This document shows, piece after piece, positions 26,725 to 34,702 of a stretch of DNA of 64,000 nt (its first letter is position 1; each line of letters begins with the position of its first letter). The notes below the pieces were generated by a model. That model made no database searches. It had not been told where the DNA came from and saw nothing but the letters and a program-made list of their open reading frames with translations. The position numbers were made by a program, and so were the translations under genes. Origin of the DNA: Terriglobia bacterium (GTDB taxonomy: Bacteria; Acidobacteriota; UBA6911); assembly GCA_020072565.1 (NCBI GenBank), contig JAIQGI010000030.1, positions 1 to 64,000 of the forward strand, given 5' to 3'.

Positions 26725-28680
26725 TTATTGGTCTCGGGGAGCTTCGGGGATGCTGTCCAGGGCTTCCGTGTTTTCCACGGATGTGATGTCGCCAAGCGGC
26801 AGGCCAAGGTAGCGACGCTTGATCGCGCCACGCACGATCTTGGCAGAGCGCGTCTTCGGCAGCGACGGCACGAAGTGGATCCTGGAGGGACGGAGTGTCC
26901 GCCCTAAGGCACCGCCAACCTGGTTCGCAAGCCGGGCGGCAAGCTCGTCGCCTGCAGCCGCACCGGGGCTGGTGACCACGAAGCAGACGATGGCTTCACC
27001 CGTCAGATCGTCGGGCACGCCGATGGCGGCTGCCTCCGATACTGAAGGATGGCTCATCAGGGCGGCCTCGATTTCCGCGGGTCCGGTGCGCCGCCCGGCA
27101 ACCTTGATCGTGTCATCGGCGCGCCCCTCGATATACCAGAAACCAGCCTCGTCGATGCGGGCCCAGTCGCCGTGATTCCACAGGCCTGGCCAACGCGAAA
27201 AATATGTGTCGAGGTAGCGCTGCGTATCGTTGAGAAACCCGCGCGTCATCGACGGCGCGGGCTGCTTCAGCACCAGATAGCCGCGGGCTCCCCGCACGGG
27301 ACGGGCATTGTCATCGACGACGTCCACGTCCATCGCGAGCCCAGGCCCGTGAAATGAGCACGGCTTCAGCGGAGCAACCGGCGCGCACGCAAGCAGGCAT
27401 CCCATGATTTCCGTGCCACCGGATATGTTGATGACAGGGCAGCGCGCGCGACCCGCCTTCTGAAAGAACCAGGCATAAGATTCCGGATCCCACGGCTCGC
27501 CTGTCGAGCCCAGGATACGCAAGCATTGCAGGTCGTGCCGTTCTATCCATGCGTCGCCGGCACGCGAAAGGAGGCGGATTGCGGTCGGCGAAATTCCCAG
27601 ATGCGTGAGTTGATGCCGGTCGACAAGATCCCAAAGCCGGTCGGGACGCGGCCAATTGGGGGCGCCCTCGAAGACCATGCAGGTTGCCCCGAAAAACATG
27701 GTGCCGATGACAGCCCATGGGCCCATCATCCAACCCATGTCCGTGAGCCAAAAAAAGCGGTCGTCGGGTTTCACGTCAAAATAGTAGCCAAGTTCTTTTG
27801 CAATCTGGGCCAGCGCGCCGCCGTGCGTGTGAACCGCCCCTTTCGGCCGGCCGGTGGTTCCTGAGGTGTAAACCACGAGGCAGCGGTCCTCGGAATCAGT
27901 AGGCACAGTGGCGATCGGCTCGCCGGAGCCGAGCACGAAATCATCCCACGAGACATCGCGGCCGCTTGTCCATGGGATCTCATCGCCGGTCCTGCGCAGC
28001 ACGACGACCGTCCGGACAGAGGGTGCCGATTGCAAGGCGCGATCGGCGACTTCCTTGATCCGGATCCTTTGGCCGCGGCGGAACGAGCCGTCGGCCGTGA
28101 ACAGGACTTTGGCGCCGGCGTCCTGGAGCCGGAAAGACAGCGCATCGGGACCGAAGGCAGAGAAGACCGGAACCCCGACCGCGCCCAGCTTGAGCACGGC
28201 AAAGAAGGCGATGATCAGCTCAGGCACCATCGGCATGAAAAACGTGACCACGTCCCCCCGCCCGACACCAACCCCGCGCAGGGCCGCGGCTGCCCGCGCC
28301 ACCTCGCCAGCCAGTTCCGAATAGGTGAAGCGTCGCGTCTCCCCGCCGTCCCCCTCCCACAGCACGGCCGTCGCCCCGGGACGTGCCAGCACGTGCCGAT
28401 CCAGGCAGTTGTGCACGATATTGATCTTTCCCGACAGGAACCAGCGGCACCAGGGGAATCCTGCAGAATCGTCCAGAACGCGCGTATAGGGCTGGTACCA
28501 TTCCACACCTAAATCCTTCAGGGCAGCGTCCCAGAACCACTCGATGTCACCCACCGACCGGCGCTGGAGTTCACGGTAGTCCGCGATGCCCTGGCGTTTC
28601 ATAAACCGACGCACGTTCGCTGCGGCCAATTGCTCCCCGGTCGGCCGCCAGAGGATCTCGCCGATCGACGCCTCCGCCAT
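26725..28680 (-). CDS. Acetyl-CoA synthetase-like AMP-forming acyl-CoA ligase
   Basis: Member of the ANL superfamily that activates a short carboxylic acid to its CoA thioester through an acyl-AMP. The 651 residues show the Acs-type N terminus (NCLDRH), the P-loop-like YTSGTTGRPKGAVHTHGG, the A5 region NISGGTEIMG, the hinge WYIEGRADDTIKVAGRRTGPAEIE and the C-terminal catalytic Lys in TRSAKIVRGAIKRRYLG. The hinge and Lys fit acetyl- or propionyl-CoA synthetase and also related acid-CoA ligases, so the exact acid is not set. The AAAGGGGCGAGCC leader serves as ribosome site. It follows the TerB-like gene on the same strand by 12 bases. Confidence 0.9.
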   Translation of the reverse strand: MAEASIGEILWRPTGEQLAAANVRRFMKRQGIADYRELQRRSVGDIEWFWDAALKDLGVEWYQPYTRVLDDSAGFPWCRWFLSGKINIVHNCLDRHVLARPGATAVLWEGDGGETRRFTYSELAGEVARAAAALRGVGVGRGDVVTFFMPMVPELIIAFFAVLKLGAVGVPVFSAFGPDALSFRLQDAGAKVLFTADGSFRRGQRIRIKEVADRALQSAPSVRTVVVLRRTGDEIPWTSGRDVSWDDFVLGSGEPIATVPTDSEDRCLVVYTSGTTGRPKGAVHTHGGALAQIAKELGYYFDVKPDDRFFWLTDMGWMMGPWAVIGTMFFGATCMVFEGAPNWPRPDRLWDLVDRHQLTHLGISPTAIRLLSRAGDAWIERHDLQCLRILGSTGEPWDPESYAWFFQKAGRARCPVINISGGTEIMGCLLACAPVAPLKPCSFHGPGLAMDVDVVDDNARPVRGARGYLVLKQPAPSMTRGFLNDTQRYLDTYFSRWPGLWNHGDWARIDEAGFWYIEGRADDTIKVAGRRTGPAEIEAALMSHPSVSEAAAIGVPDDLTGEAIVCFVVTSPGAAAGDELAARLANQVGGALGRTLRPSRIHFVPSLPKTRSAKIVRGAIKRRYLGLPLGDITSVENTEALDSIPEAPRDQ

Positions 28681-28692
28681 GGCTCGCCCCTT

Positions 28693-29229
28693 TCAGATCG
28701 CGGATTCCGGCGGCTTCTTGAGAACGGCCAGATAGTCGCGAAACCTGGAACGGATCGCGATAAGGTCTTTGTGCTCAATTCTGAGCTCGTCTGCAATCTG
28801 GCTTATCTCGGTATCCTCGACCGTGGAAATGCTCTGATCGGCGGCCGAAACGGCAAAGAGACATTGCAGCAGCGCAAGCTTCTGTTCTTGGGACGCGATT
28901 CTGTTGAATTCGCGGGTAACCAGGTAGTTCTCCGTCGCGCCGAACAGCACATTTTGTGTCTTCGCCATTTGAACTACGAGAATCGCCTGCTCCTCGGGAA
29001 GACCGGCATGCTCCATGACTACCCGTTCCATGACCGCGGTCTCTTCCGGGGTGATGATCAGATCCGCGCGGGCAACCCGGCTCAAAAGGTAGGCAAAGGC
29101 AGCGATGAACTTGGCGCGCTCGGGTTCGAGCTGGTCGAGTGCGCTTGCGATCTTGCGCACCGTCTCGGTTTCAGCCGAAGACTGCGAGGATTGTGCGGAA
29201 TCCAACTTGAGAAACTTGAGAATCGACAT
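28693..29229 (-). CDS. TerB-family protein
   Basis: All-helical protein of 178 residues with acidic metal-binding-type positions typical of the TerB/DjlA superfamily (LSRVARADLIITPEETAVMERVVMEHA, then SAADQSISTVEDTEISQIADEL). Homologues lie in tellurite-resistance and stress loci but are also common as lone genes; nothing here points to tellurite. The ATG at 29229 has an AGGAAG site and the longer open frame runs into a repeat. It probably shares a transcript with the acyl-CoA ligase gene. Confidence 0.8.
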   Translation of the reverse strand: MSILKFLKLDSAQSSQSSAETETVRKIASALDQLEPERAKFIAAFAYLLSRVARADLIITPEETAVMERVVMEHAGLPEEQAILVVQMAKTQNVLFGATENYLVTREFNRIASQEQKLALLQCLFAVSAADQSISTVEDTEISQIADELRIEHKDLIAIRSRFRDYLAVLKKPPESAI

Positions 29230-29278
29230 ATTTCTTCCTTTCCCTACGGATGATGCCACAGAATCGGACTGTGGCAAA

Positions 29279-29411
29279 AAAATCTCAACACCAGCGTCCA
29301 CACGCATGAATCATTTTGCGAGCCTCAGGAGCTCAAGGCAGAGGCCGCGGAGCACACTCAGCCTCATGCCCTGACTCTCTATGCCCTCGTCAGCCTCTGC
29401 GTAGATCTTTC
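29279..29411. repeat. Dispersed intergenic repeat, copy 7
   Basis: Begins AAAAAAATCTCAACACCAGC and ends CAGCCTCTGCGTAGATCTTT, with further GCAGAGGCCGCGGAG in between. It fills most of the gap before the small Cys-rich gene. Confidence 0.55.
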
Positions 29412-29490
29412 TTGTCACCAGCATTTCCCGCACGGAGATTGCGGAGAACTGAGCTATAATGGCGCCCGTATTTTGTGCCAGGAGTTGATT

Positions 29491-29778
29491 ATGTTCGTCA
29501 GCAGGATCTATCGCGGACTTTGTGCGACTTGCGGTAATACTGTGATCTGCACCTATGCGAAAGAGGCAGACCAGCCCGTGACCGCTTGCGAGGAATTCGA
29601 CGGGTACGCCATGACCCGACCGATCGCGTGCGGCGGCTACCTTTCACCGCTGGCAAAATCGTGGGTTCGGTCCGAAGAAGAATGCTATTCCGGCGAAGAC
29701 GGATTATGCGGGACATGCGGCGCACGCAGGTCCTGCGCCGGCGAACCCGGCAAGTCCAGCTGTGCCGACTACCGCTAG
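29491..29778 (+). CDS. Small Cys-rich protein, probably metal-binding
   Basis: 95 residues with ten cysteines. Two blocks repeat a similar plan: RGLCATCGNTVICTYAKEAD with a later C-EEF, and GLCGTCGARRSCAGEPGKSS with CADYR at the very end. The pattern Cx2Cx5C, then about 10-13 residues, then C with an aromatic, suggests zinc or an iron-sulfur site. The same motif occurs twice in the small protein at 38684-38965. A strong CAGGAG site precedes the ATG. The function is not known to me. Confidence 0.75.
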   Translation: MFVSRIYRGLCATCGNTVICTYAKEADQPVTACEEFDGYAMTRPIACGGYLSPLAKSWVRSEEECYSGEDGLCGTCGARRSCAGEPGKSSCADYR

Positions 29779-29833
29779 AAGAGAATAACGATGGGCGATG
29801 GACGGATGAGGAAGTCTTTTCGCCCGTCATGCG

Positions 29834-32809
29834 TCAATGCAGCTTCCTGCCTGGTTTCATCACCACGCCGTAGTTCCTGCGGCCGTTCAGAGCGATCTCC
29901 AGAGGTTCCTCGAAAGACAGGTGGCGCAGATGCTCCGTTTCGGTGACTGCAGGTTGCGTATCCAGCAATGCCTGATCCAGTACGTCCGCTCGTCTCATGT
30001 CGACCGTGAGATATCCGATGCCGAAGGACATGATGTTGTGAAAGAAATGCGATCCCTGCGAGGGATCCACGTGCATGTCCGCAAGATCGGTCTCGATGAT
30101 GCAACGCACTCCTGAAATCTGGGCCCACTTCACGGGAATCCCGAGCCAGGGATCCGCGCTCCCCCACCGGCCGGGCCCGATCAGAAGATAAGGACTCTTG
30201 CTTTCCCTCAGGCGCGAGTTCACGACGCCGACCTCGCGCGCAATCTGGGGCGTCTTGCCACGATCAAATCGGTCCCTGCGAACATAGACCAGATCTCTCA
30301 CGCCTCCGAGGAATCCGTTCCCCAACGCCTGGTGAGCGATGCAGATCGCGTTCTGCGGATCGATCTGCTCGAGTTGGATGTCCTGGGCATCGGAACCAAG
30401 CACGAGAGGTCTGATTTGCAAAAAACCGAATTCATGGGGTTTCGCATCTTGAGACAGGTTGATTGCAAACTCCATTTCCACTGGACAGGATGAGCCGGCC
30501 GCTCCTACTTTGAGCAGGAAGGAAAGCACATCGGCAATCGGGAAAACGCCCCCTTTGAGCACACCTGCCATGGTGACCAGCCGAATGCCTGGCCGTGAAA
30601 TCCCATCGTAGATGGCATCGTTATCAGGAGAATAGACGGAGGCTACCGGCGAAAGGGTGCCATGCTGTTCAGCCACATCGAGGTCCAGCGAGACCAATCC
30701 GGCTTCGGCGAGCATCGTGCCCGCCCTCGGCCCCGGTTGCGACAGATCCAGCGCAAAAAGGGTTCGCTGGGCGTTGTCGAGGCATTCTTCCGTAGTGAGG
30801 AACTGCATGGGCTTGCGGGGGTGCGCAGGCGAGAAGCGAACGCAGCGGCCCCCTTCCACCACCGCTTTGCCCAGTCCCAGCACCACCGAAGCCACACCAT
30901 CTTCGGGCTTCGTCCCCGGCATGGGGTAAAAGTTCAGGGATCGCGTCACCCCGGCTATATCGGGGTAGAAGTAGGATCCGTGCTGGCGTCCCACGACCTG
31001 CTGGATCACCACCGCCATTTTCTCCTCTTCGAGGCGGTTGGGTGTCGATTCGATGTAAGCCTTGGCGTCGGCATGATAGGTGGAGGCGTACACCATCTTG
31101 ATGGCGTTGCACAGCTCTTCGAGGCGTATTTCAGCGTTTTCGTGGTTGTTGGGAATCATGTAAGTCTGATAAATGCCCGCGAACGGCTGAAATGATGCGT
31201 CCTCCAGGAGGCTCGAAGACCGGACGGCGAGCGGGTAGCGCACCCAATCCAGAAAGGTCCAAAGGTTTTCTACTACCTCTCCGGGAAGATCAGCATCGAG
31301 GAACGCCCTGGTGATCTTATCGTCGTCCATTTCGCCAAGAGCGAAAGATGACAGCCCGGAGGATTCCATGAACTGGTCGAAGACTCCCGTGCCCAGCACG
31401 GCGGTGGGAGGTACGAAGATCCGCACGCCCGGGATATGCTCGGAGAACTTGTAACGGTTGATCAGGGAATTCGTGAAGGCCAGGCCGCGTCCCTTGCCGC
31501 CGAGCGATCCGGTTCCGATCCTTACAAAGCCGCTGTCGCCCTCGAAGGTGCCGCTGGAAAACTCCGCCACGACGCCGGCGCGATAACGCTGGCGATGCGC
31601 CGCCAGGGCAGTGAGAAGCAGCGTGCGCACTTCTGCGTGGCTCCAATTGTCGTTCCGGGAAATCGTGCGGACCACGTCGGCAAGAGAAAACTCAGTCCGG
31701 GCCATGAGCCATGTGGCGAGGTCGTTGCGGCGCACGTGATACATGAGGCAGTCTTCGGGGATCGCCTGAATCGCCCATTCCAGACTGCGCAGATCGCTGG
31801 CCCGCGACACCAGCCGGCCGTCAGGGCGCCGGAATACGAAATCCCCAAACCCAAGTTGGTTCTGCATGAAACGACGCAGGTCGTGAAGAAGACTGGGCGA
31901 ATTCTTGTCCAGGAATTCGATCCCGAGCGCCTCCGCGATGGAAATGTTCTCGGACTTTGACTGGATCACCACGGGAACGCCCGGAGTTTGCGCTTTCACC
32001 ATGCGCGCGAAATCGGGCCCCGAGGACCGGTCCACCGCCCCGCCCCTCGGAAAGAACGCGTCCAGAATGACGCCCAGCAGATCGTTCCGATAGCGCGTAT
32101 ATAGCTCCAGACCCTCTTCATACGTGGTTGCGAGCAGGATCTTCGGACGGGCGCGCATGCGCATCATTTTCTGCATGCGGTTGACGCCGTCCGACATCAG
32201 CGTCTGCGTCTGCTTCATGATCTCGGTGTAGAGCAGGGGCAGATACGAGGAGTAAAACTGAACGGAATCCTCGATGAGGAGAATGCACTTGACCCCGGCC
32301 GTGCGCGCGTCGTGCCAGGCGTTGGCACGATCCTCGATGTGCTTGATCATTGCCAGAAAGAGCCTGACATCCCCGAGCCACACAAAGACCTTGTCGATGC
32401 CGGGCAACCTCTCGAGCTGCCGAAGCGCGCACAGCTCGCGCGCGCTGGAGGCAAGGAGAACAACCGGCAACGCCGGCGCAATCTCGCGCACCGCGCGCCC
32501 GAAGTCGCGCACGTCCATCTCCCCCACGCGCGGCATCGAAATGACCAAATCGAAGGATTCCGAACGAATCCGCTGCAGCGCTTCCTCCGCAGTCGAAACT
32601 CTTTCGATCGACGGCGCGAAACGAAGGTTGAGTTCGAGGTACTCGGAAAAAAGCATCTCCGACAGCCTGCCATCTTCAATGAAGGTGTAGCAATCGTAAA
32701 GGCTGGTCACCAGCAGCAGGTTGTTCACCCTCCGGGGCATAAGAGAGTCAAAGGGTGCGTCGACCTGCTCCGGCGGCCCAAGGATGGCCTCAAGAGCCTG
32801 ATCTCGCAT
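29834..32809 (-). CDS. PPDK-N (PEP/pyruvate-binding) protein with receiver-like N-terminal domains
   Basis: 991 residues. The N-terminal 330 residues hold two stretches with the response-regulator fold: LLVTSLYDCYTFIEDGRL with FDLVISMPRV, and CILLIEDSVQFYSSYLPLLY with a later GVILDAFFP. The classic phospho-acceptor context is altered in the first. The C-terminal 600 residues match the ATP-grasp nucleotide-binding domain of pyruvate phosphate dikinase and PEP synthase (GSLGGKGRGLAFTNSL, YPLAVRSSSLLEDA, MAVVIQQVVGRQHG). The phosphohistidine domain and the PEP-binding barrel are absent, so the usual dikinase reaction cannot be completed. The CGGAGGTTCG leader gives a clear start. Divergent from the glutamate dehydrogenase gene. 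Confidence 0.85.
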   Translation of the reverse strand: MRDQALEAILGPPEQVDAPFDSLMPRRVNNLLLVTSLYDCYTFIEDGRLSEMLFSEYLELNLRFAPSIERVSTAEEALQRIRSESFDLVISMPRVGEMDVRDFGRAVREIAPALPVVLLASSARELCALRQLERLPGIDKVFVWLGDVRLFLAMIKHIEDRANAWHDARTAGVKCILLIEDSVQFYSSYLPLLYTEIMKQTQTLMSDGVNRMQKMMRMRARPKILLATTYEEGLELYTRYRNDLLGVILDAFFPRGGAVDRSSGPDFARMVKAQTPGVPVVIQSKSENISIAEALGIEFLDKNSPSLLHDLRRFMQNQLGFGDFVFRRPDGRLVSRASDLRSLEWAIQAIPEDCLMYHVRRNDLATWLMARTEFSLADVVRTISRNDNWSHAEVRTLLLTALAAHRQRYRAGVVAEFSSGTFEGDSGFVRIGTGSLGGKGRGLAFTNSLINRYKFSEHIPGVRIFVPPTAVLGTGVFDQFMESSGLSSFALGEMDDDKITRAFLDADLPGEVVENLWTFLDWVRYPLAVRSSSLLEDASFQPFAGIYQTYMIPNNHENAEIRLEELCNAIKMVYASTYHADAKAYIESTPNRLEEEKMAVVIQQVVGRQHGSYFYPDIAGVTRSLNFYPMPGTKPEDGVASVVLGLGKAVVEGGRCVRFSPAHPRKPMQFLTTEECLDNAQRTLFALDLSQPGPRAGTMLAEAGLVSLDLDVAEQHGTLSPVASVYSPDNDAIYDGISRPGIRLVTMAGVLKGGVFPIADVLSFLLKVGAAGSSCPVEMEFAINLSQDAKPHEFGFLQIRPLVLGSDAQDIQLEQIDPQNAICIAHQALGNGFLGGVRDLVYVRRDRFDRGKTPQIAREVGVVNSRLRESKSPYLLIGPGRWGSADPWLGIPVKWAQISGVRCIIETDLADMHVDPSQGSHFFHNIMSFGIGYLTVDMRRADVLDQALLDTQPAVTETEHLRHLSFEEPLEIALNGRRNYGVVMKPGRKLH

Positions 32810-33143
32810 CGAACCTCCGGTCTTTGTCCTTCTTGACGTGTCGGTCGCAGGAATAATTTATCACGATACCGATCGACGCCGGGAACAATGATTCTGCCCG
32901 GGATGCGGAACATCTTGCCCATGCAACCATACCGCAACGCGGCTTTCAGGGCGGAGTGGTTTTACCCGGCATCTCAATCCCGGAAGCCGGTTCAGAGGAT
33001 CCCTCACATTAATTGTTGATAATAATTTCATTTTTTCATTGTGGAGAAGAATGCCTCAGCGGTATAAAATTCCCCGATATCTGGGGAGATTTGCACCACC
33101 GTGATTAGGTAACAAGCAAAACCTTCAAGGAGGCAATCTATTT
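32810..33143. other. Divergent promoter region, no gene
   Basis: 334 bases between the start codons of the PPDK-N gene and gdhA. The part near gdhA is AT-rich (TTGATAATAATTTC and GTATAAAATTCC) and is the likely sigma-70-type promoter zone, although spacing is poor. A short CCCC/GGGG inverted pair at 33072-33086 surrounds GATATC. I see no coding sequence. Confidence 0.4.
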
Positions 33144-34490
33144 ATGAATATCAAGGAATACACCGCGAAATTCATGGACAATCTGGTCGCAAAGCACCCG
33201 GCCCAGCCGGAGTTTCACCAGGCCGTCCGTGAGGTCGTGGACACACTTGGTCCCTGCCTGGTAAAACACCCGGAATACGTCGAATATAAGATCCTCGAGA
33301 GAATGGTGGAACCGGATCGCGTTTTCATTTTTCGCGTGCCCTGGCAGGATGACAAAGGCGAGATCCAGGTGAACCGCGGTTTCCGCGTCGAGTTCAACAA
33401 CGCCATCGGACCGTACAAGGGTGGTCTCCGCTTCCATCCGAGCGTCAACCTGGGAATTTTGAAGTTTCTCGGCTTCGAGCAGATCCTGAAGAACAGCCTC
33501 ACGACGCTTCCCATGGGTGGCGCCAAGGGCGGCATTGACTTTGATCCCAAAGGAAAGTCCGATTCCGAGGTGATGCGAGTCTGCCAGAGTTTCATGAATG
33601 AGCTGTACCGCCACATCGGCGCCAATATCGACGTGCCTGCGGGCGACATCGGCGTGGGCGGCCGCGAAATCGGCTACATGTTCGGCCAGTTCAAGAAGCT
33701 GACCCACTCATTCGAGGGAGTGCTCACGGGTAAGGGGCTCAATTGGGGCGGCTCGCTGATTCGTCCTGAGGCCACGGGCTTCGGTCAGGTTTACTTCGCC
33801 GAAGAAATGTTGAAGACGCGGAAACAGTCCTTCGACGGCAAGATCGTGACCGTATCCGGCTCCGGGAACGTGTCCCAGTATGCGGTGCAGAAGGTGAATC
33901 AGCTGGGTGGAAAAGTGGTCACGCTCTCCGACTCCAACGGCACGGTCGTGGATCCCCAGGGCGTGAAGGGGGAGAAGTGGGACTTCTTCATGCATCTCAA
34001 GAATGTCAAGCGCGGCCGCATCAAGGAATACGCAGAGAAGTTCAAATGCGAGTACTACGACGGGAAGAGGCCGTGGTTTGTGAAGTGCGACGTCGCGCTC
34101 CCATGTGCTCATGAGAATGAGATCAGCGGGGAGGACGCCGTGATGCTCGTCAATAACGGCTGCTATTGCGTCTCCGAAGGCGCCAACATGCCTACGACGC
34201 CGGAAGGAATTGAGGTCTTTCAGACTCACAAGGTTCTCTACGGACCGGGCAAAGCCGCCAATGCCGGCGGCGTCGCCACCTCGGGTCTGGAAATGTCGCA
34301 GAATTCGCTGCGTCTGTCCTGGACGCGAGAAGAGGTGGACAACCGTCTCCACGGCATCATGAAGAGCATTCACAAGGCATGCGTGGAAACGGCTGCAGAG
34401 TTTGGCGAACCCGGCAATTACGTTCTGGGAGCGAACGTCGCAGGCTTCGTCAAAGTGGCAAACGCCATGATCGATCAGGGCTTGATCTAG
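33144..34490 (+). CDS. gdhA: Glutamate dehydrogenase, NADP-type (hexameric)
   Basis: Reversibly aminates 2-oxoglutarate to glutamate. The 448 residues match the small hexameric class: HPSVNLGILKFLGFEQILKN, the catalytic Lys region PMGGAKGGIDFDPKGKS, the dinucleotide fold GKIVTVSGSGNVSQYAVQK and the late ANAGGVATSGLEMSQNS. The length and block order fit the NADP-dependent bacterial form; cofactor choice is inferred from this. A strong AAGGAGG site precedes the ATG. It opens a block with a two-component system and a glutamate-synthase-like operon, which points to ammonia assimilation. Confidence 0.95.
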   Translation: MNIKEYTAKFMDNLVAKHPAQPEFHQAVREVVDTLGPCLVKHPEYVEYKILERMVEPDRVFIFRVPWQDDKGEIQVNRGFRVEFNNAIGPYKGGLRFHPSVNLGILKFLGFEQILKNSLTTLPMGGAKGGIDFDPKGKSDSEVMRVCQSFMNELYRHIGANIDVPAGDIGVGGREIGYMFGQFKKLTHSFEGVLTGKGLNWGGSLIRPEATGFGQVYFAEEMLKTRKQSFDGKIVTVSGSGNVSQYAVQKVNQLGGKVVTLSDSNGTVVDPQGVKGEKWDFFMHLKNVKRGRIKEYAEKFKCEYYDGKRPWFVKCDVALPCAHENEISGEDAVMLVNNGCYCVSEGANMPTTPEGIEVFQTHKVLYGPGKAANAGGVATSGLEMSQNSLRLSWTREEVDNRLHGIMKSIHKACVETAAEFGEPGNYVLGANVAGFVKVANAMIDQGLI

Positions 34491-34523
34491 ACGCAGTCTG
34501 ACTTATTCAGTCTACTTCCGTAA

Positions 34524-34556
34524 CCGGGAGGAGAACCTTCGGGGTCTCCTCCCCGG
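34524..34556. terminator. GC-rich hairpin after gdhA
   Basis: GGGAGGAGA at 34526-34534 pairs with TCTCCTCCC at 34545-34553 around a short ACC/GGT-extended loop. It lies 35 bases past the gdhA stop codon. No clear T-run follows, so it may slow rather than end transcription. Confidence 0.45.
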
Positions 34557-34702
34557 GCGCGGCGACTGCAGATTCTGAGACTTCAAACGCCACGACCCGC
34601 CCAGCCCGATTCCGGAAAGCACCTCTTGAGCGCGGGTTTCGAGCCCGGTAAGGGTTCGCCGCTCTGATCCCCGCGCGGCAGGGGATTGCCCGTGAGTCGA
34701 CT

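Noticed and set aside
28693-29229. TerB-like protein as evidence for a tellurite-resistance operon
   Set aside because: No other ter genes are near; the neighbours are an acyl-CoA ligase and a small Cys-rich protein.
33072-33086. CCCC/GGGG inverted pair near gdhA as an operator
   Set aside because: The arms are four bases and the centre is not symmetric with them; chance is likely in GC-rich DNA.
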